Below, piece after piece: positions 57,622-64,000 of a DNA stretch of 64,000 nucleotides. The translations under genes and the position numbers were made by a program. Under the pieces are notes generated by a model, which was given only the letters and a program-made list of their open reading frames with translations, had not been told where the DNA came from and searched no databases. The DNA is from Aliivibrio sp. EL58 (GTDB lineage Bacteria > Pseudomonadota > Gammaproteobacteria > Enterobacterales > Vibrionaceae). The stretch's first letter is position 1. Every line of letters starts with the position of its first letter. Location of the stretch: positions 62,040 through 126,039 of the forward strand of contig NZ_OMPC01000008.1 in the NCBI RefSeq assembly GCF_900312675.1. Reading direction: 5' to 3'.

Positions 57622-58787
57622 TACTTCACCTCTGCAGCGATAACGAAGGCTTGTTTCAGATCCGCGATAAGATCACGGCTGTCTTCTAATCCAACCGAAA
57701 TACGTAGCAGTGTTGGAACTAAACCCGCTTCGGCTTGTGCTTCATCTGACATTGCTCGGTGAGTCATAGTACCTGGGTGCGCAATCAAACTTTCTACACC
57801 ACCAAGAGATTCTGCTAAAGAGAAATATTTTAGCTCTTTCACAAACACTTTCAGCTGTTCTAGTGATCCATTTAGCTCAAAACTTAACATCGCACCAAAG
57901 CCTGCTTGCTGACGCTTTGCAATCTCATGTCCTGGATGTTCAGGTAAACTTGGGTGATAAATTGTTCCTACTAAAGCTTCTTCTTGAAGGCACTTAAGCA
58001 CCTCCATTGCATTCTCTTCATGTACTCGCATACGAGCACTAAGGGTACGAATTCCACGTAAGGTTAGGTAGCTATCAAAAGCCGTTCCCGTCGCACCAAT
58101 ACAGTTTCCCCACCACGCAAGATCATCTGCGTGTTCTTGTGTTTTAGCGATTAATACACCGCCGACTACATCTGAATGACCGTTAATGTATTTGGTTGTC
58201 GAATGAAGGACAAAGTCAGCACCTAAAGTTAAAGGTTGCTGTAATACAGGAGAAAGGAAGGTGTTGTCGACAGCGACTAAAGCGCCGACTTTTGCAGCTT
58301 TTTGACAAATCTCAGCAATATCAACCACTCGAACTAATGGATTAGAAGGGGTCTCTAATAGAATAAGTTTTGGCTTTTTAGCAATCGCAGCATCAAGTGC
58401 GTCGGTATCAGATTGGTCGACAAATAGAGTTTTGAAGTCACCTTTATTAGCACGAGTATTAAATAAACGATACGTACCGCCATAACAGTCATGAGGCGCA
58501 ACAATAAGATCATCTGGGCCAAGCAGAGCTGAAACCATTAGATTAAGTGCTGAAGTTCCGCAGTTTGTAACAACCGCACCAGCACCACACTCTAAATCAG
58601 ATAAAGTGGTTTCTAATTGAGTTCGGGTTGGGTTACCTGAGCGAGCATAATCGTATTTTGGTACATCACCAAATTCAGGGAAGCTGTAGTTAGTTGATAA
58701 GTAGATAGGAGGTACAACCGCATTGTGTTGTGAGTCAGTCTCAATACCGGTACGAACAGCAATAGTTGCAGGTTTTCTCTCGCTCAT
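57621..58787 (-). CDS. metB: Cystathionine gamma-synthase
   Basis: 388 residues. MetB joins an O-acylated homoserine and cysteine to cystathionine. It is a PLP fold type I enzyme; the PLP lysine is Lys199 in LHSTTKYINGHSD, and 'YDYARSGNPTRTQLE' and 'NTFLSPVLQQPL' are family segments. First gene of metBL, with the MetJ operator upstream. The met boxes overlap its -35 element, so MetJ with SAM should repress it. Confidence 0.97.
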   Translation of the reverse strand: MSERKPATIAVRTGIETDSQHNAVVPPIYLSTNYSFPEFGDVPKYDYARSGNPTRTQLETTLSDLECGAGAVVTNCGTSALNLMVSALLGPDDLIVAPHDCYGGTYRLFNTRANKGDFKTLFVDQSDTDALDAAIAKKPKLILLETPSNPLVRVVDIAEICQKAAKVGALVAVDNTFLSPVLQQPLTLGADFVLHSTTKYINGHSDVVGGVLIAKTQEHADDLAWWGNCIGATGTAFDSYLTLRGIRTLSARMRVHEENAMEVLKCLQEEALVGTIYHPSLPEHPGHEIAKRQQAGFGAMLSFELNGSLEQLKVFVKELKYFSLAESLGGVESLIAHPGTMTHRAMSDEAQAEAGLVPTLLRISVGLEDSRDLIADLKQAFVIAAEVK

Positions 58788-58913
58788 AATTTCCCTTCCA
58801 AACTGCTAGGCAGTGGCCTGATACCAATCACCTTAATGAGATATAAAGCGGTAATTTTCTACTCATCTATCTCAGATGACTGATATAATCTAATCCATAA
58901 GTTATATTCTTCT

Positions 58914-58941
58914 ACTTTACCATCACAAAATGAGACGTCAA
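58914..58941 (-). promoter_or_regulatory. Candidate metB promoter
   Basis: On the minus strand TTGACG (58936-58941) and TAAAGT (58914-58919) are 16 bases apart. The -35 lies inside the first met box, where bound MetJ would block it. Confidence 0.6.
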
Positions 58942-58964
58942 TACTTCTAGACGTCTATATATCT
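58933..58964. promoter_or_regulatory. MetJ operator: four contiguous met boxes
   Basis: Four adjoining eight-base units: AGACGTCA, ATACTTCT, AGACGTCT and ATATATCT. The first and third match the consensus AGACGTCT in seven and eight positions; the others are weaker, the usual pattern for cooperative MetJ binding. The operator lies between divergent metB and metJ and abuts the metJ -35. Confidence 0.9.
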
Positions 58965-58993
58965 TTGCTTATAGCCGTAAATATCGCTAGAAT
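58965..58993 (+). promoter_or_regulatory. Candidate metJ promoter
   Basis: TTGCTT (58965-58970) and TAGAAT (58988-58993) are 17 bases apart, directly next to the fourth met box, which suggests MetJ autoregulation. Confidence 0.7.
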
Positions 58994-59040
58994 TAGCCTA
59001 TCGTATTTTAAACAACAATAATCCAGAACGAAGGTGAACA

Positions 59041-59361
59041 ATGGCTGATTGGAATGGTGACTATTTAAGTCCTTATGCCGAACACGGTAAGAAAAGCGAA
59101 CAAGTAAAAAAAATTACTGTTTCTATTCCAACAAAGGTACTACAAATCCTTACTGATGAACGTACGCGTCGCCAAGTAAGTAACCTACGTCACGCAACGA
59201 ACAGCGAATTATTATGTGAAGCATTCCTTCATGCTTACACTGGCCAACCTTTACCAACAGATGAAGACTTACGTAAAGATCGCCCAGATGATATTCCAGC
59301 AGAAGCAAAGGCCTTAATGACTGCAATGGGTATTGAGTTCGAAGCATTTGATGAAGAGTAA
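59041..59361 (+). CDS. metJ: Methionine repressor MetJ
   Basis: 106 residues, the normal length. MetJ is a ribbon-helix-helix repressor that uses S-adenosylmethionine as corepressor. The DNA-contacting strand is [11 protein letters not shown] (about 23-33), and '[20 protein letters not shown]' forms the helices of the dimer. It is divergent from metBL and controls the shared operator. A GAAGGTG ribosome site precedes the ATG. Confidence 0.98.
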   Translation: MADWNGDYLSPYAEHGKKSEQVKKITVSIPTKVLQILTDERTRRQVSNLRHATNSELLCEAFLHAYTGQPLPTDEDLRKDRPDDIPAEAKALMTAMGIEFEAFDEE

Positions 59362-59375
59362 ATATTGAACTTTTT

Positions 59376-59403
59376 CTAACCAACAGGGTCTACTGTTGGT
59401 TAG
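59376..59403 (+). terminator. Stable hairpin after metJ, without T-tract
   Basis: A perfect 11-base stem (59376-59386 with 59393-59403) with a six-base loop follows the stop. No T-run follows, so it may be a processing or stability element or a weak terminator. Confidence 0.6.
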
Positions 59404-59486
59404 CTCACATTTCTGATCATTCCCTATTTTCTTTATCCTCTCCATTTTCACATTAATTCCAATTTCAAAATATCTTCCTACGTGAA

Positions 59487-59607
59487 CCTCATCTCATAAA
59501 TATACTCAATCACTCCTACCAAATGTGATTATCGTCAATAGATGACCTGTACCCAAATTTTCTCCTCCCTAGCTCTACGCCCTACTCTTTATAAAGTAAG
59601 GATGAGT
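59487..59607 (+). promoter_or_regulatory. Candidate MalT and CRP sites upstream of lamB
   Basis: Within the 335-base gap before lamB, three sequences resemble the MalT box GGGGAKGAGG: CCTCATCTCA (59487-59496, reverse, eight of ten), TCTCCTCCCT (59561-59570, reverse, eight of ten) and AAGGATGAGT (59598-59607, seven of ten). AAATGTGA at 59521-59528, followed after six bases by TCAATA, resembles half of a CRP site. MalT and CRP control lamB in E. coli; here it is inferred. Confidence 0.45.
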
Positions 59608-59738
59608 TCAACATTATGATTTATTTTTAATCTATTTCTCGTCAACTGAATTGAATGCTTATGAAACCGCCCTACACTGCCTTGGTTAAGTAAACATTCT
59701 TAAATAAAAATATCCTGTTAAAGGAAAAGGGATTTAAG

Positions 59739-61061
59739 ATGAAAATGAACAAATACACTTTGCTTGCTGCAACAATCTCAGCCGCCCTGCTTGCTCCAAC
59801 CGCTTCTGCTGTTGATTTTAGCGGATATGTTCGTTCTGGTGTCGGTCTGAGTGGAGACTCAGGCGAGAATATAGGTTATGAGAAAAGTAAGGTTGGTCGT
59901 TTAGGTAATGAAAACGATACTTTCTTTGAAGTTGGTTTAGGGCAAGAGTTATACAATGAAGACGGCGTAAGTTTTTACCTAGATTCATTAATCGCCCATG
60001 CAGTTGATGGTAACAATGATTGGGAAGCGAGTGATTCAGCCCTTCGTGTTATTAATATTCAAGCTAAGGGTCTTATCAAAAACGACAAAGATGCGGTAGT
60101 TTGGACAGGTAAACGCTACTACCAACGTCGTGATGTTCATATTACTGATTTCTACTACCTAAACACTTCAAGCGGTGCTGGTGCTGGTATCGAAAACTTA
60201 TCTCTAGGTGGCGGAAAGTTGTCTACAGCAATCATCATGGACGCAGGTAAGCAAGATGGTTCAGCAAAATATGGTTGGGTTGAAAATAAAGTCGATCCAA
60301 CACTAGATCCAACTTGGGAGCAAACTGGTTATGCTTCAGATGATGTTGATGCTTATACGTTAGATGTTCGCTATGCTGGCATTAACCTATGGGAAAATGC
60401 ATCTCTTGAACTAGCGGGGGCTTATAACTTTGCTAATGCAAAAGATGGCCAAACAGTCGTCGCTGATGATGGCGTGTTATTGACTGCCATTTTACAACAA
60501 GGTTTAGATTCTGGCTTTAACCAAACGGTTTTCCAATATGGTACTAGCTCTTACGCTGCACAAATGCCAGGTTTAGGTGGCGGCAATAACTTTGACCGTT
60601 CAGGTGTAAACAATGACGGTACTGGTTTCCGTGTTCTTAACTGGGGTGTAGTTGGCCTAGGCGATAATTGGGAAGTGGGTCATCAAGTAATGTTTGCAAG
60701 CGCCTCTGATATTGGTGAAAATTCTTGGGACCAAGCATCACAAGGTTATGCAGGTTTAAACAAGTTCGATCATACTCTAGCTAACGTTGTTGTTCGTCCT
60801 GCTTATAAGTGGAACAACATCATGAAAACCATTGCTGAAGTTGGTTACTACACAGAAGAAAAAGACGACAACAAAGCATCTGCATCTAAGTTAACATTAG
60901 CGCAAGCTTGGTCTGCTGGCTCTAGTTTCTGGGCACGTCCTGAAATCCGTGTTTATGGTTCATACTTTATGGACTTAGAAGATAACCACTTCGGTGATAC
61001 TGTACCTGGAGACGCTGATTCAGAATTTAGTGTCGGTGTTCAGTTTGAAGCGTGGTGGTAA
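59739..61061 (+). CDS. lamB: Maltoporin, LamB family
   Basis: 440 residues. A signal peptide (about 1-24, ending TASA) precedes the mature start VDFSGYVRSGVG, typical of LamB. The 18-stranded trimeric barrel lets maltodextrins diffuse through the outer membrane; aromatic residues expected in the sugar slide are common (e.g. 'VVWTGKRYYQRRDVHITDFYY' region). It ends in VQFEAWW with the C-terminal aromatic needed for outer-membrane insertion. malM follows after 81 bases. The inner-membrane malFGK genes are not in this window. Confidence 0.95.
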   Translation: MKMNKYTLLAATISAALLAPTASAVDFSGYVRSGVGLSGDSGENIGYEKSKVGRLGNENDTFFEVGLGQELYNEDGVSFYLDSLIAHAVDGNNDWEASDSALRVINIQAKGLIKNDKDAVVWTGKRYYQRRDVHITDFYYLNTSSGAGAGIENLSLGGGKLSTAIIMDAGKQDGSAKYGWVENKVDPTLDPTWEQTGYASDDVDAYTLDVRYAGINLWENASLELAGAYNFANAKDGQTVVADDGVLLTAILQQGLDSGFNQTVFQYGTSSYAAQMPGLGGGNNFDRSGVNNDGTGFRVLNWGVVGLGDNWEVGHQVMFASASDIGENSWDQASQGYAGLNKFDHTLANVVVRPAYKWNNIMKTIAEVGYYTEEKDDNKASASKLTLAQAWSAGSSFWARPEIRVYGSYFMDLEDNHFGDTVPGDADSEFSVGVQFEAWW

Positions 61062-61142
61062 TACCTAAACGTACATAATAAAATACAGAATAACCGATAT
61101 TTTGATATTGGTTATTCTTATTAACCACCTTTTGGAGTCATA

Positions 61143-61961
61143 ATGAAACTCAATAGCATTGCCTTACTTTGTGGCTTATTTCTTACTGGTTGTCAAAATA
61201 CTCAGACACTTAATTTATCAACGCCTTCTGTTGGTACTGTTTCAAGTATCGAACAACTAGATACTCAATCATTACCACTATCAAGTTCAACTAATATTAT
61301 CATTTCAAATGCCACTCAAAAAATAAACAGTGATAATATTCAAAGCCCTGTAATCAATATTGCCCTACCTATTAACCAAGGTCCATTAAGTATAGAGCTA
61401 ACCAGTAAAATAAAGGACAGTGTATTTTCACCGGTTGCCGCTATCTATGATGAAAACCAAAAAATCATACAAACAATTCCAGCGTCCGATTTTAATTATG
61501 TAAAGCCTCGCCTTTCCAAAGGAAATCGATTAGTTGCAGAGTTCTCATTTTTTCCATCAAATACAATTTCAGCAGCGAACCTGATCATTTACACAACTCA
61601 AGTCGAATTACAAAAACAGACAGAAGTTATTCATCCTGCTCGCTTAGATGCAGAAGCAAGAGGGAATTACTTCCCTGAAGCCAAAGATATCCCAATGCCA
61701 CATGCGTTAACTGGCGAGTTAGTCATTGATATCAAACCATATACTTCACATTCGTTTTTTGGTTCAAATTCAAAAGAAAATAATACACCAAAAGAATCAC
61801 TAAAAGTTAATGAAGAGACGGTGCAATATTATTCTCATAATATCCAGAAGGCTGTTTCAGAAGACAATATACCAAAAGCACTCAGTCTATTAGAAGAGGC
61901 TAAAGCATTACATATTGATGGTGCAGAAGAAATATTCGTAAACGCCATTAATAGTAAATAA
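61143..61961 (+). CDS. malM: Maltose operon periplasmic protein MalM, lipoprotein form
   Basis: 272 residues. The signal peptide ends in the lipobox LFLTGC with Cys17, so it is predicted to be a lipoprotein, whereas E. coli MalM is described as periplasmic. The centre 'LPINQGPLSIELTSKIKDSV' and 'TQVELQKQTEVIHPARLDAE' match the MalM family, and a helical C-terminus follows. Function in maltose uptake is unknown. It is co-oriented with lamB; the insert GSNSKENNTPKES is low-complexity. Confidence 0.88.
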   Translation: MKLNSIALLCGLFLTGCQNTQTLNLSTPSVGTVSSIEQLDTQSLPLSSSTNIIISNATQKINSDNIQSPVINIALPINQGPLSIELTSKIKDSVFSPVAAIYDENQKIIQTIPASDFNYVKPRLSKGNRLVAEFSFFPSNTISAANLIIYTTQVELQKQTEVIHPARLDAEARGNYFPEAKDIPMPHALTGELVIDIKPYTSHSFFGSNSKENNTPKESLKVNEETVQYYSHNIQKAVSEDNIPKALSLLEEAKALHIDGAEEIFVNAINSK

Positions 61962-62003
61962 CCAAACAATAGTTCTATTAGATATATCTAACGAACCCCC
62001 AAC

Positions 62004-62045
62004 AAAAAGGCTTCCTCATCAAACGATGTAGGAAGCCTTTTTTAT
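62004..62045. terminator. Bidirectional terminator between malM and the malic enzyme gene
   Basis: A long stem (AAAAAGGCTTCCT region with AGGAAGCCTTTTT) with an inner CATC-AAAC-GATG hairpin, flanked by A/T runs. Confidence 0.92.
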
Positions 62046-62069
62046 GCTTACAAGAAAGACAAAAGCGAC

Positions 62070-63317
62070 TTACGCTTCCATGTAGTTCTCTGGCATTTCA
62101 ATACGTGCTACGCCTGAATCAACGGCTGCTTGTGCTACTGCTTTAGCAACGCGAGGAAGTAGACGAGGATCCATTGGTTTAGGAATGATGTAACCTTTAC
62201 CAAACTCTAGTGCATCAACCCCTGCGGCTTTTAATACTTCAGCAGGTACTGGTTCTTTTGTTAACTGACGAATCGCTTCAACTGCAGCTAACTTCATCTC
62301 ATCGTTAATCACGCTTGCACGAACATCTAGTGCGCCACGGAAAATGAATGGGAAACAAAGCACATTGTTTACTTGGTTTGGATAATCTGAACGACCCGTA
62401 CCCATGATTAAATCATCACGAACCTCATGAGCAAGTTCAGGTTTAATTTCTGGATCAGGGTTTGAACATGCAAATACAACGGGCTTGTCAGCCATTAACT
62501 TTAACGCTTCAGGTGGTAATAGGTTTGGACCTGATACCCCTAAGAATAAATCTGCACCTTCAATAACATCTTCAAGCGTGCGCTTATCCGTGTTATTAGC
62601 AAAACGTTGTTTGTATTCATTAATATCATCACGACGAGTGTGAATTACGCCTTTACGATCCAACATGTAGATCTTCTCACGCATTGCACCACACTTGATC
62701 AATTGCTCCATACACGCAACTGCAGCAGCGCCAGCACCAAGACAAACGATGATCGCATCTTCTAATTTTTTACCTTGTAGCTCAATCGCATTCAGCATGC
62801 CCGCCGCTGTTACAATCGCGGTGCCATGTTGATCATCATGGAATACAGGTACATCACAACGCTCAATCAGGCGACGTTCAATCTCAAAACAATCAGGTGC
62901 TTTGATATCTTCTAGGTTGATACCACCAAAAGTATCTGCGATGTTCGCAACCGTATCAACAAACTCATCGATAGTGCGGTGTTTTACTTCGATATCAATA
63001 GAATCCAAACCAGCAAAGCGTTTGAAAAGTAATGATTTACCTTCCATAACAGGCTTTGAAGCCAAAGGACCTAAGTTACCTAAACCAAGAATAGCAGTGC
63101 CGTTTGAGATAACTGCAACCATGTTGCCTTTTGATGTGTACTTATAAACATCATCTGGATTCTTTGCGATTTCACGTACTGGTTCAGCAACGCCTGGGCT
63201 ATAGGCCAAAGCTAGGTCTTCTGCAGTATTTGCAGGCTTCGTCAGTGCTATTTCAATTTTACCCGGAGTTGGATAAGCGTGATAATGGAGAGCTTGTTCG
63301 CGAAAGTCGTCAGACAT
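62070..63317 (-). CDS. Malic enzyme, short form (oxaloacetate-decarboxylating malate dehydrogenase)
   Basis: 415 residues. It oxidises malate to pyruvate and CO2 with NAD or NADP. The N-terminal malic domain has 'DLALAYSPGVAEPVREI' and 'FDSIDIEVKH'-like motifs, then the NAD(P)-binding 'IIVCLGAGAAAVACMEQL'. It lacks the phosphotransacetylase-like domain of E. coli MaeB (about 750 residues) and is shorter than MaeA (about 565), so it is the compact bacterial type. Cofactor cannot be decided from sequence. Not obviously in an operon. Confidence 0.93.
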   Translation of the reverse strand: MSDDFREQALHYHAYPTPGKIEIALTKPANTAEDLALAYSPGVAEPVREIAKNPDDVYKYTSKGNMVAVISNGTAILGLGNLGPLASKPVMEGKSLLFKRFAGLDSIDIEVKHRTIDEFVDTVANIADTFGGINLEDIKAPDCFEIERRLIERCDVPVFHDDQHGTAIVTAAGMLNAIELQGKKLEDAIIVCLGAGAAAVACMEQLIKCGAMREKIYMLDRKGVIHTRRDDINEYKQRFANNTDKRTLEDVIEGADLFLGVSGPNLLPPEALKLMADKPVVFACSNPDPEIKPELAHEVRDDLIMGTGRSDYPNQVNNVLCFPFIFRGALDVRASVINDEMKLAAVEAIRQLTKEPVPAEVLKAAGVDALEFGKGYIIPKPMDPRLLPRVAKAVAQAAVDSGVARIEMPENYMEA

Positions 63318-63469
63318 GATGTTTTCCTGAATGCTAATAATTATAAGAGGATTGTTTCAAAACAGTGAATTATATAATAGTTGATCTAGTTCAAACTTCA
63401 TAGTCTTGGCATACACATCGTACCAACAAGAATAAGGGATTAAATGGAGAAACTCTGTTTTACAGGCAT

Positions 63470-63494
63470 AAAAAAAGGAGCCCTATAGGACTCC
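63470..63494 (-). terminator. Terminator after rpmE
   Basis: On the minus strand GGAGTCC pairs with GGGCTCC (one G-T pair), around a four-base loop, followed by a T-run. Confidence 0.85.
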
Positions 63495-63515
63495 TCTTTT
63501 ATCGGAAATTGGTAA

Positions 63516-63734
63516 TTATTTCTTAGAACCAATTGCACCGAAACGTTTGTTGAAACGATCAACACGGCCGCCAGTATCTACGATACGTTGCTTACCAGTG
63601 TAGAACGGGTGACATTCGCCACATACGTCTAGGTGGATTGTGTCTTTGCCTAGCGCAGATTTGAATTCAAATTCGTTGCCGCAAGAACAAGTAGCTTGAA
63701 CAGCTTTGTATTCTGGGTGGATACCTACTTTCAT
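63516..63734 (-). CDS. rpmE: 50S ribosomal protein L31 (zinc-binding type)
   Basis: 72 residues. Four cysteines, two in CSCGNEF and two in CGECHPF, form the zinc site of the C+ form; zinc-free L31 paralogues that replace it under zinc starvation are not in this window. L31 bridges the subunits near the central protuberance. A GGGG ribosome site precedes the ATG. It is divergent from the gene at the right edge. Confidence 0.97.
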   Translation of the reverse strand: MKVGIHPEYKAVQATCSCGNEFEFKSALGKDTIHLDVCGECHPFYTGKQRIVDTGGRVDRFNKRFGAIGSKK

Positions 63735-63972
63735 GGGGAAAACCTTATAGTTTAGGCCGTGTCGCCATCCGAATCTAAGCCGAACACCACACGTAGTTTA
63801 ACAAAAATAGTAAGCGTAAACAGATTACACCTACTTAAGGTCGCGTATAATAATGAATCCTGAGCGATCAATCAACTAATCTGTTACTTTTTTCACCGAT
63901 TATTTTACTCCGTTGCGATATTCTTATCTAAGAGTAGACTATTCCCTATCTTATTCCTTACTGATGTTAGCC

Positions 63973-64000
63973 ATGCCGTATTCAATCGCCCACATTGCAC
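63973..64000 (+). CDS. priA: Start of a gene cut by the window edge, probably priA
   Basis: ATG at 63973 opens the frame MPYSIAHIA and runs off the window; an in-frame ATG at 63964 is also possible (MLAMPYSIAHIA). Only nine residues are visible. The sequence resembles the start of the PriA primosome helicase N-terminal domain, and priA is divergent from rpmE in E. coli and Vibrio. This is a synteny-based guess. The upstream gap 63735-63972 shows no other feature I can support. Confidence 0.5.

Noticed and set aside
59376-59403. Classical terminator after metJ
   Set aside because: The hairpin is perfect, but no T-tract follows on either strand, so it is listed with lower confidence.

Overview
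The window is core chromosome of a gamma-proteobacterium of the family Vibrionaceae. Protein sequences, AT-rich intergenic DNA and gene order (rpmE/metJ/metBL, leuO-acyl-CoA ligase-ilvIH, rpsU-yqeY-dnaG-rpoD, petABC beside sspAB) fit Vibrio/Aliivibrio, and an Aliivibrio fischeri-like species is my best guess. That is inferred from family resemblance; no database search was run. I see no prophage, insertion sequence, CRISPR array or obvious genomic island.

Layout. 1-8.5 kb: end of a BON-domain lipoprotein gene, sspBA, the cytochrome bc1 operon petABC, rplM-rpsI with a structured leader, zapE divergent from zapG, then degS. 8.5-17 kb: parC-parE, yqiA-cpdA-yqiB-nudF and tolC, which is the conserved tolC/parE neighbourhood. 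17-26 kb: hldE, glnE, a chemotaxis receptor, a voltage-sensor-type potassium channel and the CYTH/CHAD triphosphatase ygiF; receptor and channel interrupt the ygiF-glnE-hldE order known in E. coli. 25.8-32.4 kb: a DUF47/Pit phosphate transport pair, ygiM, gspAB and cca. 32.4-36 kb: an intergenic block of nested heptamer repeats, uppP, folK-folB, plsY and tsaD. 36-41 kb: the macromolecular-synthesis operon rpsU-yqeY-dnaG-rpoD, then a tRNA-Ile2(CAU) gene and a likely 49-residue membrane protein. 41-49 kb: the most accessory-like part, with an outer-membrane barrel protein, an acyl-CoA ligase, a DUF4870 membrane protein, pykF, a GntR regulator, a likely 43-residue membrane protein and a PAS-GGDEF diguanylate cyclase. 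49-55 kb: ilvIH, a second acyl-CoA ligase and leuO. 55-59.4 kb: metBL divergent from metJ across a four-unit met box operator. 59.7-64 kb: lamB-malM with candidate MalT and CRP sites, a short malic enzyme, rpmE and the first codons of a gene that is probably priA.

The genes cover translation and replication housekeeping, respiration, phosphate and maltose uptake, branched-chain amino acid and methionine synthesis, and envelope biogenesis. Most transcription units end in clear intrinsic terminators, several of them shared by convergent genes. The points most worth a second look are two unannotated small membrane proteins with good ribosome binding sites, a nested inverted-repeat minisatellite between cca and uppP, a terminator-like hairpin in the sspA leader, a 17-bp tandem repeat after ygiM, and a Nudix box variant in nudF. 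I did not find a convincing new multi-gene system.
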